From NCBI RefSeq assembly GCF_019929665.1, contig NZ_JAHZPZ010000004.1, positions 1 through 64,000 of the forward strand: DNA of 64,000 bases. Reading direction: 5' to 3'. The stretch comes from Streptococcus infantis (GTDB lineage Bacteria; Bacillota; Bacilli; Lactobacillales; Streptococcaceae). Each line of letters begins with the position of its first letter. Positions within the stretch are counted from its first letter, which is position 1. Positions 29,539-38,831 of this stretch are shown here, piece by piece. The position numbers and the translations under genes are program-made. The notes under the pieces are model-generated. The model did no database searches, was not told the origin of the DNA, and saw only the letters and a program-made list of their open reading frames with translations.

Positions 29539-29547
29539 TGGTATAAT
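29539..29547 (+). promoter_or_regulatory. Extended -10 of the M16/rodZ/pgsA block
   Basis: TGGTATAAT (TATAAT at 29542-29547) followed by AAAGGAGG and the ATG at 29575. No clear -35. It probably drives the M16 pair and genes beyond. Confidence 0.65.
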
Positions 29548-29574
29548 AGAACTCTATGTAAAAGGAGGTAAAAT

Positions 29575-30825
29575 ATGGAGTTATTCCCTGGAATTGCAGT
29601 GCATTTTATCCAATCTAAAAAGTTTAAGACAAATAAAATAACCATGCGTTTCACAGCTCCATTATCTCTGGATTTAATCTCTGGTCGCATGTTAAGTGCC
29701 AGTATGCTTGAAACTGCTAATAAAGTCTATCCAACTGCTCAGGTTCTTAGAAAACATCTGGCATCATTGTATGGAGCAGATTTGTCAACTCATGCTTATA
29801 GAAGGGGACAAAGTCACTTAGTAGACGTGAGTTTAACTTATGTTCGAGATGAATTTTTAAGTAAGAAAAACGTATTAACTGCTCAGATTTTAGAATTATT
29901 GTATCAAGTCATATTTAATCCATTGTCAAATGAAGATGAATTTGAGAACAATGCCTTTGAAATTGAAAAAAAACAATTGTTGGCGAGATTAGAATCAGAA
30001 TTAGAGGATCCTTTCTTCTTTGCCCATAAAGAATTGGATCAGTTGTTTTTCCAAGAGGAATCAATGCAGTTAGTTCCTAGAGATTTAATTGCCAGAATTT
30101 CCGAAGAGACTTCTAAATCTTGCTATTCAAGTTTTCAAAAAATGCTGAAAGAAGATAGGATTGATTTATTCTTTTTAGGTGATTTTAATGAAATTGAAGT
30201 CTTAGAAAACTTGAAGAAATTTAACTTGACAGGTCGTAAAAAAACTGTAAACATTCAATATCAGCAAGGTTATTCAAATGTTCTTAGAGAAGGAGTTGCT
30301 AGAAAAAACCTAGGTCAGTCTATTCTAGAAATGGGTTATCATAGCACAATTGGTTATGGAGAAGACCAAAAGATGGCCTTGCTTCTCGTGAATGGTTTAC
30401 TTGGAGCTTTCCCGCACTCTAAATTATTTACCCAAGTTAGAGAAAAGGAAGGGTTGGCCTACACTGTTTCTAGTCACTTAGATCTCTTTAGTGGATTTTT
30501 AAGATTGTTTGCTGGGATAAATCGTCAAAACCGAAACAAGGTAAGAAAATTGATGAATGGTCAATTGTTAGCTATCAAAAATGGTAGATTTACAGATGCT
30601 GAAGTTAATCAAACTAAGGAAATGATTCGTAGGACGATGTTGTTGAGTCAGGATAATCAAGATTCGATTATAGACAGAGAATACTTAAGCCTCTTTTTTG
30701 GTAAATCGGCTTTAGAACTGGATACTTTGATAGAGAGACTAGAGCAAGTTGACAAGGATGAAATCTGTAGGGCGGCATCTAGTTTGAAATTGCAGGCTAT
30801 CTATTTTATGGAAGGAGCAGAATGA
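29575..30825 (+). CDS. M16-family peptidase-like protein, non-catalytic (YmfF-like)
   Basis: The 416-aa product has the M16 (pitrilysin/insulinase) half-barrel fold, recognisable from the C-terminal LFTQVREKEGLAYTVSSHLDLFSGF segment with the conserved R and Y residues. The zinc motif HxxEH is absent from the N-terminal half, so it should be inactive alone. It is paired with the HxxEH-containing neighbour (4-nt overlap), as in Bacillus YmfF/YmfH. The two likely form a heterodimeric, MPP-like peptidase. Substrate unknown. Confidence 0.85.
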   Translation: MELFPGIAVHFIQSKKFKTNKITMRFTAPLSLDLISGRMLSASMLETANKVYPTAQVLRKHLASLYGADLSTHAYRRGQSHLVDVSLTYVRDEFLSKKNVLTAQILELLYQVIFNPLSNEDEFENNAFEIEKKQLLARLESELEDPFFFAHKELDQLFFQEESMQLVPRDLIARISEETSKSCYSSFQKMLKEDRIDLFFLGDFNEIEVLENLKKFNLTGRKKTVNIQYQQGYSNVLREGVARKNLGQSILEMGYHSTIGYGEDQKMALLLVNGLLGAFPHSKLFTQVREKEGLAYTVSSHLDLFSGFLRLFAGINRQNRNKVRKLMNGQLLAIKNGRFTDAEVNQTKEMIRRTMLLSQDNQDSIIDREYLSLFFGKSALELDTLIERLEQVDKDEICRAASSLKLQAIYFMEGAE

Positions 30826-32102
30826 CTAGAGTTACTTTTCAAGAGAAATATTATCCTGCTGTAAAGGAAACTCTTTATCAAGCAAAATTAGAAAACGGAT
30901 TGACAGTTTCTTTACTTCCTAAAAATGATTTTAACGAAGTTTATGGTGTAGTAACTGTCTATGTTGGTTCAGTTGACACTGAGTTTACAGATAGAGATAG
31001 TAAAAAGAAAACATATCCTAAGGGGATTGCTCATTTTTTAGAACACAAACTTTTTGAAAGAGAAAATGCTGAAGACATTATGACTGCTTTTACTGAACTA
31101 GGAGCAGAAAGCAATGCCTTTACAAGCTTTACAAACACAAGCTATCTTTTTTCAACTTCTGACTATGTTACTGAGTGTTTAGACTTACTTGACGAACTTG
31201 TTACTAGCTTTAACATTACTGAAGAATCCGTTGAACGAGAAAAGGATATCATTCAACAAGAACGCGAAATGTATCAGGATGATCCTGATTCTTGCTTGTT
31301 CTTTAAAACACTTGCAAATCTATATCCGAAAACTCCACTTGCTTCAGATATTGTTGGGACTGAAGATTCGATAGAAGATATTAGTTTAGAGGATCTACGA
31401 GATAATTTTGATGAATTTTACACTCCTGTCAATAGCCATATTTTCCTCGTTGGAAATTTTGATTTAGAGTTGATACAGAATTATTTCTCGCAAAAGGGTG
31501 TTGGAGTTCGTATAGTTCAAAATCCAAAAGAAGCAATCGCTTTACACCCTGTAAAGAAGGTTGAGATCATTCGTATGGATGTTGCATCACCTAAATTAGC
31601 AATTGGTGTTCGAACGAATTCTGATATGAGTCACCAGGATTGTTATCGATATAGCGTCTTACTAAGAGCTTTATTTACGATGATGTTTGGTTGGACTTCT
31701 AAAAGATTTCAGAGTTTGTATGAAACTGGGAAATTAGATTCTTCATTATCTTTAGAAGTTGAGATCAATCAACGTTTTAACTTTTTGATGCTGACAATGG
31801 ATACAAAGGAACCTGTTGCTATTTCGCATCAATTCCGAAAGGCAATTCAGAACTTTGCTACCGATTCGGATGTATCAGAGGAACATCTTGATTTAATCAA
31901 AAGTGAAATTTATGGAGAATTTATCCATAATATGAACTCTTTAGAATTTATTGCGACCCAATATCAGTCACATTCTGACGAAACAACCCTGTTTGATTTG
32001 CCAAAGATTATACAGGAAATGACCTTGGATGATGTTCTTGAGGTAGGACATCATTTTATCGACAATAGTGAAATAGTTGAATTTACAATTTTTCCACTAT
32101 AG
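30822..32102 (+). CDS. M16-family zinc peptidase (YmfH-like)
   Basis: The 426-aa product carries the inverted zinc motif HFLEH (about residues 69-73, in GIAHFLEHKLFE) and a distal glutamate in the EREKDIIQQER helix about 75 residues later, both needed for M16 catalysis. It overlaps the preceding non-catalytic homologue by 4 nt and is followed after 42 bp by rodZ. No signal peptide is seen, so it acts in the cytosol. Physiological substrate unknown. Confidence 0.88.
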   Translation: MTRVTFQEKYYPAVKETLYQAKLENGLTVSLLPKNDFNEVYGVVTVYVGSVDTEFTDRDSKKKTYPKGIAHFLEHKLFERENAEDIMTAFTELGAESNAFTSFTNTSYLFSTSDYVTECLDLLDELVTSFNITEESVEREKDIIQQEREMYQDDPDSCLFFKTLANLYPKTPLASDIVGTEDSIEDISLEDLRDNFDEFYTPVNSHIFLVGNFDLELIQNYFSQKGVGVRIVQNPKEAIALHPVKKVEIIRMDVASPKLAIGVRTNSDMSHQDCYRYSVLLRALFTMMFGWTSKRFQSLYETGKLDSSLSLEVEINQRFNFLMLTMDTKEPVAISHQFRKAIQNFATDSDVSEEHLDLIKSEIYGEFIHNMNSLEFIATQYQSHSDETTLFDLPKIIQEMTLDDVLEVGHHFIDNSEIVEFTIFPL

Positions 32103-32144
32103 CCATTGAAATATAAAATAGACTAGAAAGAAGGCATGGTAAGT

Positions 32145-32969
32145 ATGAGAAAAAAAACAATTGGTGAAGTGTTACGTTTAGCAAGAATCAATCAAGGTTT
32201 GAGTTTAGAGGAATTGCAGCGCAAGACAGACATTCAACTGAATCTGCTTGAGGCTTTAGAATCAGATGATTTCGACCAATTGCCAAGCCCTTTTTATACA
32301 CGTTCTTTTTTGAGGAAGTATGCTTGGGCAGTTGAGTTGGATGAAAACCTTGTTTTAGACGCATATGATTCAGGGAGTATGATTACCTATGAGGAAGTTG
32401 ATGTTGATGAGATAGAACTATCAGGTCGTAGACGTTCCAATCGTAAGAAACGTTCTTTGCTTCCGCTGTTTTACTTCATTCTCTTCTCCTTGTCTATTAT
32501 AATTTTTGTTTCTTATTATGTTTGGAATTACATTCAAACACAACCGACAGAAACAACTTCAGCTAACTATAATGTTGTAACTACTACAAATGCAACAACT
32601 AGTGAAACAACAACTAGCAATCAAACCACTAGCCCATCAAGTTCGAGTGACGCATCAACTGTGACTGTTTCAGGCCAGGGAGATGTTATATCGGTAGAAT
32701 ATAAAACTGCTAAAGATACTGCCGAACTTCAACTATCTGTGACGGATGCAACAAGCTGGATTAGTGTTTCAGATACTGACTTGGCTGGAGGGACTACTCT
32801 TGAGCCAAATAATAAAACAGCCAAAACAACAGTTTCTAAAGGATCTCCAGTAACTATCACATTAGGCGTTGTCAAAGGCGTGAAAATCAAGATCGATAAT
32901 CAGGAAATTGATACTTCGAAATTAACTGGTCAAACTGGCTGGATTACACTGAAATTAGGTTCAAATTAA
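32145..32969 (+). CDS. rodZ: RodZ-like membrane cell-shape protein
   Basis: The product is about 274 aa. It has an N-terminal xenobiotic-response-type helix-turn-helix (IGEVLRLARINQGLSLEELQRKT, residues about 5-27), a basic stretch RRRSNRKKR before one membrane helix (about 107-129), a Thr/Ser-rich extracellular linker and a C-terminal DUF4115-like beta domain. Firmicute RodZ interacts with the elongation machinery, and mreC/mreD are nearby. I favour ATG 32145 because the GAAGG site is too close to the earlier in-frame ATG at 32136. pgsA starts 11 bp after the stop. Confidence 0.88.
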   Translation: MRKKTIGEVLRLARINQGLSLEELQRKTDIQLNLLEALESDDFDQLPSPFYTRSFLRKYAWAVELDENLVLDAYDSGSMITYEEVDVDEIELSGRRRSNRKKRSLLPLFYFILFSLSIIIFVSYYVWNYIQTQPTETTSANYNVVTTTNATTSETTTSNQTTSPSSSSDASTVTVSGQGDVISVEYKTAKDTAELQLSVTDATSWISVSDTDLAGGTTLEPNNKTAKTTVSKGSPVTITLGVVKGVKIKIDNQEIDTSKLTGQTGWITLKLGSN

Positions 32970-32980
32970 GGAAGGATAAC

Positions 32981-33520
32981 ATGAAAAAAGAGAATATTCC
33001 TAACATACTGACGCTTGGTAGAATTTTATTTATTCCGATTTTTGTTCTCCTTCTATCATTTGGACAATCTCCTGTGTTACATAAAATAGCAGCAATTATT
33101 TTTGCCATTGCCAGTATCACTGACTATCTAGATGGCTATTTAGCTAGAAAATGGCAAGTAGTTAGCAATTTTGGGAAATTCGCGGATCCGATGGCTGATA
33201 AGTTGTTGGTTATGTCAGCCTTTATCATGCTAGTAGGTTTAAATATGGCTCCTGCTTGGGTGGTAGCTGTTATCATTTGTCGTGAACTTGCAGTTACTGG
33301 GTTGCGCTTGCTTTTAGTTGAAACCGGAGGGACTGTTTTAGCTGCAGCAATGCCAGGAAAAATCAAAACATTTAGCCAGATGTTTGCGATTATCTTCTTG
33401 TTATTCCATTGGAATTTACTTGGTCAGATAACTCTTTATATCGCTTTGTTCTTTACAGTTTATTCGGGTTATGATTACTTCAAGGGAAGCGCGTATTTGT
33501 TTAAAGGAACCTTTCGCTAG
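32981..33520 (+). CDS. pgsA: CDP-diacylglycerol-glycerol-3-phosphate 3-phosphatidyltransferase
   Basis: Integral membrane enzyme making phosphatidylglycerol phosphate, precursor of PG and cardiolipin. The 179-aa product has the CDP-alcohol phosphotransferase motif D-G-x2-A-R-x8-G-x3-D-x3-D, visible as DYLDGYLARKWQVVSNFGK continuing into ADPMADK (residues about 47-72), with several membrane helices around it. The rodZ-pgsA-ecfA order is conserved in streptococci. ecfA1 starts 2 bp after the stop, so co-transcription is likely. Confidence 0.95.
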   Translation: MKKENIPNILTLGRILFIPIFVLLLSFGQSPVLHKIAAIIFAIASITDYLDGYLARKWQVVSNFGKFADPMADKLLVMSAFIMLVGLNMAPAWVVAVIICRELAVTGLRLLLVETGGTVLAAAMPGKIKTFSQMFAIIFLLFHWNLLGQITLYIALFFTVYSGYDYFKGSAYLFKGTFR

Positions 33521-33522
33521 AT

Positions 33523-34350
33523 ATGGAATCGATTATTGAAATTAAGAATCTGTCATTTCGATACCAGGCAGATCAAGAACACTATGATGTTCATAACATT
33601 TCGTTTCACGTGAAACGTGGAGAATGGTTGTCTATTGTTGGTCATAATGGTAGTGGAAAATCAACAACTGTTCGCTTGATTGACGGTTTGCTAGAATCGG
33701 AATCTGGAGAAATTTGGATAGACGGTGATTGCCTAACTCCGGAAAACGTCTGGGGAAAAAGACGTAAGATTGGTATGGTATTTCAAAATCCTGATAACCA
33801 ATTCGTGGGGGCAACCGTAGAAGATGATGTTGCTTTTGGACTAGAAAATCAAGGGATTCCACTTGAAGAGATGAAGAAACGAGTTTCTGAAGCTCTGTCA
33901 TTAGTTGGGATGGCTGAATTTACTAAAAAAGAACCAGTTCGCTTGTCAGGTGGCCAAAAACAGAGAGTGGCTATCGCAGGAGTTGTTGCTCTGCGACCAG
34001 ACATTTTAATTTTGGATGAAGCTACAAGCATGTTGGATCCAGAGGGGCGTCTAGAGTTGATTAAGATTGTCCAAAAGATTCGTCAAGACCACCATATGAC
34101 AGTCATATCCATTACACATGACTTAGATGAGGTGGCCATGAGTGACCGTATTTTGGTAATGAAAAAAGGAAAAATCGAATCAACTAGTACTCCTAGAGAA
34201 CTATTTTCTAGGTCAGATTTAGATCAAATTGGTTTAGATCAACCCTTTGTCAACCAATTAAAAGAATCGCTACGTACTAGTGGCTTGAAATTACCAGAGC
34301 ACTACCTGACCGAAGAGGAGCTCGAGGAGGCTTTATGGGAATTATTCTAG
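33523..34350 (+). CDS. ecfA1: ECF transporter ATPase A1
   Basis: First of two ATPases in the shared energising module for vitamin and cofactor uptake (group II ECF). The 275-aa product has Walker [10 protein letters not shown] (about 40-48), the Q-loop FQNPDNQF, signature LSGGQKQRV and Walker [14 protein letters not shown]. It forms a heterodimer with the next gene's product and sits on EcfT; substrate-binding S components are encoded elsewhere. Its codons ISFHVKR contain a parS palindrome. The end overlaps ecfA2 by 16 nt. Confidence 0.96.
   Translation: MESIIEIKNLSFRYQADQEHYDVHNISFHVKRGEWLSIVGHNGSGKSTTVRLIDGLLESESGEIWIDGDCLTPENVWGKRRKIGMVFQNPDNQFVGATVEDDVAFGLENQGIPLEEMKKRVSEALSLVGMAEFTKKEPVRLSGGQKQRVAIAGVVALRPDILILDEATSMLDPEGRLELIKIVQKIRQDHHMTVISITHDLDEVAMSDRILVMKKGKIESTSTPRELFSRSDLDQIGLDQPFVNQLKESLRTSGLKLPEHYLTEEELEEALWELF
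33602..33617. promoter_or_regulatory. parS site inside ecfA1
   Basis: CGTTTCACGTGAAACG holds the perfect 14-bp core GTTTCACGTGAAAC (33603-33616); the outer pair is C-G instead of T-A, so it remains a complete palindrome. About 19 kb from oriC. Confidence 0.88.
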
Positions 34351-35174
34351 ACAATGTGAGTTATACGTATCAGGAAGGAACCCCCTTTGCCTCAGCTGCC
34401 TTGTCCGATGTTAATTTGTCAATAGAGGATGGGTCTTATACAGCAATTATTGGGCATACAGGAAGCGGGAAATCTACAATTCTACAACTTCTGAATGGTT
34501 TGTTGGTTCCCACAAAGGGGAGTGTTCGTGTCTTTGATACATTAATTACATCAACATCCGTCAATAAGCAAATTCGTCAAATTCGCAAACAAGTGGGCTT
34601 AGTCTTTCAGTTTGCAGAAAATCAAATCTTTGAGGAGACTGTCTTAAAAGATGTGGCTTTTGGACCTCAAAATTTTGGAGTTTCTGTAGAAGAGGCAGAA
34701 ACTATTGCGCGTGAAAAACTAGCTTTAGTAGGAATTGATGAGTCACTCTTTGGACGTAGTCCCTTTGAGCTTTCAGGCGGACAAATGAGAAGGGTTGCGA
34801 TTGCTGGTATTTTGGCGATGGAGCCTAGCATTTTGGTCTTAGATGAGCCAACAGCTGGTTTGGATCCAATTGGTCGAAAAGAGTTAATGGCCTTGTTTAA
34901 AAAACTTCATCAGGATGGTATCACGATTGTTTTAGTGACCCATCTGATGGATGACGTGGCCGAATTTGCTGACCAAGTTTATGTGATGGAAAAAGGAAAG
35001 TTGGTCAAGAGTGGGAAGCCAAGTCTTGTTTTTCAAAATGTCGAATTTATGGAAAAAATCCAATTAGGTGTTCCAAAAATCACAAGATTTGCTCAAAGGC
35101 TAGCTGAACGAGGGGTTTCTTTTAAACAATTGCCGATAACGATAGAGGAGTTTAAGGAGTTCATCAATGGATAA
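34335..35174 (+). CDS. ecfA2: ECF transporter ATPase A2
   Basis: Partner ATPase of EcfA1. The 279-aa product starts [18 protein letters not shown] and has Walker [10 protein letters not shown] (about 41-49), Q-loop [13 protein letters not shown], signature [13 protein letters not shown] and Walker [14 protein letters not shown]. The Q-loop pattern distinguishes A2 from A1. It overlaps ecfA1 by 16 nt and ecfT by 8 nt, which suggests tightly coupled synthesis of the module. Confidence 0.96.
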   Translation: MGIILDNVSYTYQEGTPFASAALSDVNLSIEDGSYTAIIGHTGSGKSTILQLLNGLLVPTKGSVRVFDTLITSTSVNKQIRQIRKQVGLVFQFAENQIFEETVLKDVAFGPQNFGVSVEEAETIAREKLALVGIDESLFGRSPFELSGGQMRRVAIAGILAMEPSILVLDEPTAGLDPIGRKELMALFKKLHQDGITIVLVTHLMDDVAEFADQVYVMEKGKLVKSGKPSLVFQNVEFMEKIQLGVPKITRFAQRLAERGVSFKQLPITIEEFKEFING

Positions 35175-35961
35175 CATGATTTTAGGTCGTTACATACCAG
35201 GAAATTCGATTGTTCATCGTTTGGATCCTCGTAGTAAGTTAGTGGCAATGATTTTATTGATTATGATCGTTTTTTGGGCCAATAATCCAATAACTAATGT
35301 GATCCTTTTCGTTGTAACAGGTATATTTGTAGCCTTATCTGAGGTCCCCTTATCCTTTTTCATAAAAGGTTTGCGGTCTATGTTCTTTCTGATTGCTTTT
35401 ACAACCCTTTTTCAACTTTTCTTTATCTCTGGTGGAGATGTCTTGTTCGAGATGGGGTTTATTAAAATAACGAGTCATGGCATTGAGCAGGCGGGAATCA
35501 TTTTTTGCCGCTTTGTGTTGATTATCTTTTTCTCAACCTTACTTACCTTGACGACCATGCCATTAAGCTTGGCTACAGCAGTTGAGTCCTTGCTTGGACC
35601 CTTGAAAAGATTTAAGGTTCCTGTTCATGAAATCGGACTCATGTTGTCTATGAGTTTACGTTTTGTACCAACCTTAATGGATGATACGATTCGAATTATG
35701 AACGCTCAAAAGGCGCGTGGTGTTGATTTTGGAGAAGGAAATATAATCCAAAAAGTTAAGGCTATGATTCCTATTTTGATTCCTTTATTCGCTACGAGTT
35801 TAAAACGAGCGGATTCTCTTGCTACAGCCATGGAGGCTAGAGGATATCAAGGTGGTAACGGACGCAGTCAGTACCGGCAGTTGAATTGGATGAATAAAGA
35901 TAGTGTGGCCTTACTCCTGGTATGTGTGTTGGGTTTGATTCTATTTTTGTTGAAATCCTAA
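35167..35961 (+). CDS. ecfT: ECF transporter transmembrane protein EcfT
   Basis: Scaffold that couples the EcfA ATPases to interchangeable S components. The 264-aa product has about five to six membrane helices and a long cytoplasmic coupling region. Two Ala-Arg-Gly-type motifs are visible: AQKARGVDF (about 180) and [10 protein letters not shown] (about 220), which dock into the ATPase grooves. Start codon overlaps ecfA2. mreC follows after 31 bp. Confidence 0.95.
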   Translation: MDNMILGRYIPGNSIVHRLDPRSKLVAMILLIMIVFWANNPITNVILFVVTGIFVALSEVPLSFFIKGLRSMFFLIAFTTLFQLFFISGGDVLFEMGFIKITSHGIEQAGIIFCRFVLIIFFSTLLTLTTMPLSLATAVESLLGPLKRFKVPVHEIGLMLSMSLRFVPTLMDDTIRIMNAQKARGVDFGEGNIIQKVKAMIPILIPLFATSLKRADSLATAMEARGYQGGNGRSQYRQLNWMNKDSVALLLVCVLGLILFLLKS

Positions 35962-35992
35962 AGTGAAGTATAGAATGAGATAGGGTAGAGGT

Positions 35993-36814
35993 ATGAACCG
36001 TTTTAAAAAATCAAAATATATCATTGTTCTATTTGTCATTGTGTTAGTAGTTTCTGCTCTTTTAGTAATGACGAAATCAAGTACAGTTGTGACAAAAGCT
36101 GGAGATGGCATTTCTCTGATAGATAGAATTGTGCAAAAACCATTTCAATGGTTAGAATCTACAAAGTCAGATTTAGGAAATTTGACGAGAGCTTATAATG
36201 AGAATGAAGCTCTTAAAAAAGAATTCTATCAAATGGAAAAGGAAAAGAATGAAGCAGATCGCTTAAAAGAAGAAAATGAACAACTGCGCCAATTGCTAGA
36301 TATGAAGTCAAAATTGAATGCGACTAAGCTAATTGCTGCGGATGTTATCATGAGAACTCCGGCGACTTGGAAACAAGAATTAACAGTTAATGTTGGTTCG
36401 CAACAAGGTGTAACAACTAGTATGCTTGTTGTTTCTGGTGGAGGATTGGTTGGAAGCGTTGAAAACGTAGAAGACAACTCAACTGTGGTCAATTTATTAA
36501 CGAATGCTGAAAATACAGAGAAGATTTCTGTTAAAATCCAGCATGGGTCTAATAGTATTTATGGTATTATCGTTGGCTATGACAAGGAAAAGGAACTGTT
36601 GAAAATTAGTCAGCTAAATAATAGTGGAGATATTAGTCAAGGTGATAAAGTGGTAACTGGAGGTTTGGGGAACTTCAATACTACAGACATTCCTGTAGGA
36701 GAAGTCGTATCTGTGACCCCTACTAATGATTATCTGACAAGAGAAGTTATGGTCAAAATGCATGCTGATTCAATGAATCTTAAAGTCGTAGAGTTAGTGG
36801 GGAATCCATCATGA
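35993..36814 (+). CDS. mreC: Cell-shape protein MreC
   Basis: Bitopic protein of the elongasome that scaffolds peripheral peptidoglycan synthesis. The 273-aa product has a short basic N-terminus, a membrane helix (about 10-27), a coiled coil (about 65-105, rich in Glu/Lys/Leu) and the beta-rich MreC domain. It overlaps mreD by 4 nt. As in most ovococci, no mreB is present nearby. GAGG precedes the ATG. Confidence 0.95.
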   Translation: MNRFKKSKYIIVLFVIVLVVSALLVMTKSSTVVTKAGDGISLIDRIVQKPFQWLESTKSDLGNLTRAYNENEALKKEFYQMEKEKNEADRLKEENEQLRQLLDMKSKLNATKLIAADVIMRTPATWKQELTVNVGSQQGVTTSMLVVSGGGLVGSVENVEDNSTVVNLLTNAENTEKISVKIQHGSNSIYGIIVGYDKEKELLKISQLNNSGDISQGDKVVTGGLGNFNTTDIPVGEVVSVTPTNDYLTREVMVKMHADSMNLKVVELVGNPS

Positions 36815-37305
36815 GACTTTTTAAGCAAATAGGGATGTTTTTGCTCTTGCCCGTAATCATTTTAATAGATAGCCACTTAGGACAATTTGTAAATAGCTTT
36901 TTCCCACATTTTCAAATTGTAAGCCACTTCATCTTCATCTTCTTATTATTCGAGACAATCGAAGTATCAGAATATCTGTTTTTGGCCTATTGCTTGGTTC
37001 TAGGACTTATATACGACATCTATTTCTTCCATCTGATAGGGATAGCCAGTCTTCTTTTTGTGATTATTGGAGCAATCGTATATAAAAGCAACTCTGTTAT
37101 TTTGTTAAATAGATGGACAAGATTATTAGCTATTTTAATGATGGTTTTTACATTTGAATTTGGTAGCTTTATCCTAGCACACGTGGTAGGATTGACTGCA
37201 GAAAATCTACCTGTTTTTATAGTTTATAGTCTGGGCCCTACTATGATATTGAATTTTATATGGATGATAGTTTTCCAATATATTTTTGAAAAAATATATC
37301 TATAA
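36811..37305 (+). CDS. mreD: Cell-shape membrane protein MreD
   Basis: The 164-aa polytopic protein has about five membrane helices with almost no soluble parts, partner of MreC. ATG overlaps the mreC stop (ATGA). Sequence identity is low across this family, so the call rests on position, length and topology. pcsB follows under its own promoter. Confidence 0.9.
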   Translation: MRLFKQIGMFLLLPVIILIDSHLGQFVNSFFPHFQIVSHFIFIFLLFETIEVSEYLFLAYCLVLGLIYDIYFFHLIGIASLLFVIIGAIVYKSNSVILLNRWTRLLAILMMVFTFEFGSFILAHVVGLTAENLPVFIVYSLGPTMILNFIWMIVFQYIFEKIYL

Positions 37306-37319
37306 GAAAGAAACAAAAC

Positions 37320-37363
37320 TGTAATAAAGGCGTAATATTTATTAGGCCTTTTTTTGATATACT
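37320..37363 (+). promoter_or_regulatory. WalR (VicR) box and promoter of pcsB, overlapping a hairpin
   Basis: TGTAAT (37320-37325), 5 nt, CGTAAT (37331-37336) matches the WalR direct repeat TGTWAH-N5-TGTWAH with one deviation (C for T). A TATACT -10 lies at 37358-37363. The region also contains AAAGGC (37326-37331) that can pair with GCCTTT (37346-37351) before a T-run, a possible mreD terminator embedded in the regulatory site. Confidence 0.75.
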
Positions 37364-37398
37364 AGTATTGTCTTTTTAAAGAAGGAGTATTTACATTT

Positions 37399-38607
37399 AT
37401 GAAGAAAAAAATTCTAGCATCACTTTTGTTAAGTACAGTATTGGTTTCACAAGGAGCTGTTCTTTCAAGTGTTAAAGCTAATACAACAGATGAAAAAATT
37501 GCAGCTCAAGATAGTAAAATTAGTGAGTTGACAACGCAACAAAAGGAAGCTCAAAAACAAGTTGATGAGATTCAAACTCAAGTTACAGCTATTCAAACAG
37601 AACAAGAAAAGTTGCAAACTGAGAATGAAACTCTTCAAGAAGAATCTAAAAAACTTGAAGGCGAAATCACAGAGCTTTCAAAAAATATCGTAGCTCGTAA
37701 TGAATCGCTTGAAAACCAAGCTCGTAGTGCACAAACTAACGGAACTGCTACAAGCTACATTAATACAATTATTAACTCTAACTCAATCACAGAAGCTATT
37801 TCTCGTGTAGCAGCTATGAGTGAAATTGTATCAGCTAACAACAAAATGTTGCAACAACAAAAAGAAGATAAAAAAGCTATTGCTGAGAAACAAGTTGCTA
37901 ACAATGAAGCAATCAACACAGTTATTGCCAACCAACAAACACTTGCAGATGACGCCCAAGCTTTGACAACAAAACAAGCTGAATTGAAAGTGGCTGAGTT
38001 GAATCTTGCAGCAGAAAAAGCTACTGCAGAAGGTGAAAAAGCTACCTTGCTAGAGCAAAAGGCGGCGGCTGAGGCAGAAGCGAAAGCAGCGGCAGAAGCA
38101 GAAGCGGCTTACAAAGCTCAACAAACAAGTCAACAACAAACAGTTGCAGCTTCAGCAAACACAACATTTGCAGCACAAGTACAAGCAGCTTCAAGTTCTT
38201 CATCTTCATCAGATGATGACTCAAGTTACACACCTGCAGCAACTCCTGTAAGCCATCGTCCTACATATAGTACAAATGCTTCAAGTTATCCAACAGGTGA
38301 ATGTACATGGGGAGCTAAAACATTAGCACCTTGGGCTGGAGATTACTGGGGTAACGGAGCGCAGTGGGCAACAAGTGCAGCTGCAGCAGGTTTCCGTACT
38401 GGTTCTCAACCACAAGTTGGTGCGATTGCATGTTGGAATGATGGTGGCTATGGACACGTAGCGGTTGTTACAGCTGTTTCATCTACAACAAGTATCCAAG
38501 TATCAGAATCTAACTACGGTGGAAACCGTACGATCGGTAACAAACGTGGATGGTTCAACCCAACTACAACTTCTGAAGGTTATGTTACTTACATCTATCC
38601 AAACTAA
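37399..38607 (+). CDS. pcsB: Peptidoglycan hydrolase PcsB (coiled coil plus CHAP)
   Basis: Secreted wall hydrolase required for daughter-cell separation, activated by FtsEX in pneumococci. The 402-aa product has a signal peptide (about 1-28, cut near VKA-N), a long Gln/Glu/Lys/Ala-rich coiled coil (about 35-250), an Ala- and Ser-rich linker and a C-terminal CHAP domain. The catalytic cysteine is in GECTWG (about residue 302) and the histidine in GYGHVAV (about 353). Adjacency to mreCD and the WalR-type box agree with its role as the key WalRK target. Confidence 0.97.
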   Translation: MKKKILASLLLSTVLVSQGAVLSSVKANTTDEKIAAQDSKISELTTQQKEAQKQVDEIQTQVTAIQTEQEKLQTENETLQEESKKLEGEITELSKNIVARNESLENQARSAQTNGTATSYINTIINSNSITEAISRVAAMSEIVSANNKMLQQQKEDKKAIAEKQVANNEAINTVIANQQTLADDAQALTTKQAELKVAELNLAAEKATAEGEKATLLEQKAAAEAEAKAAAEAEAAYKAQQTSQQQTVAASANTTFAAQVQAASSSSSSSDDDSSYTPAATPVSHRPTYSTNASSYPTGECTWGAKTLAPWAGDYWGNGAQWATSAAAAGFRTGSQPQVGAIACWNDGGYGHVAVVTAVSSTTSIQVSESNYGGNRTIGNKRGWFNPTTTSEGYVTYIYPN

Positions 38608-38617
38608 TGAAAAAATT

Positions 38618-38640
38618 GAGACTCTTTCCGAGTCTCTTTT
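38618..38640 (+). terminator. Terminator after pcsB
   Basis: Perfect 7-bp stem GAGACTC / GAGTCTC, 5-nt loop, then T-run, 10 nt after the pcsB stop. Confidence 0.88.
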
Positions 38641-38686
38641 CTTGTCTTTAAATTGCGAAGTTCTGCTAAAAAACTATCAAAATAGC

Positions 38687-38715
38687 TTGATAATATTGAG
38701 AAATTGTGGTAGAAT
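38687..38715 (+). promoter_or_regulatory. Promoter of rpsB-tsf and start of a long leader
   Basis: TTGATA (38687-38692), 17-bp spacer and extended -10 TGGTAGAAT (TAGAAT at 38710-38715). The leader to the rpsB ATG is about 110 nt, long enough for an r-protein autoregulatory structure, but I did not resolve a specific fold. Confidence 0.75.
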
Positions 38716-38831
38716 GAAACTTGTCGTGTGAACGATAATACTCATTCTTGATGAATTGTGAAACTGTTGCCTTTGGGTTGTTTTGCAAGCTGAAATCGAG
38801 AAGAGGAAAAAACAAAAAAGGAGAAATACTC

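Noticed and set aside
32136..32144. ATG at 32136 as the rodZ start
   Set aside because: The GAAGG site is immediately adjacent to it, while ATG 32145 has workable spacing and matches the usual RodZ-like N-terminus.
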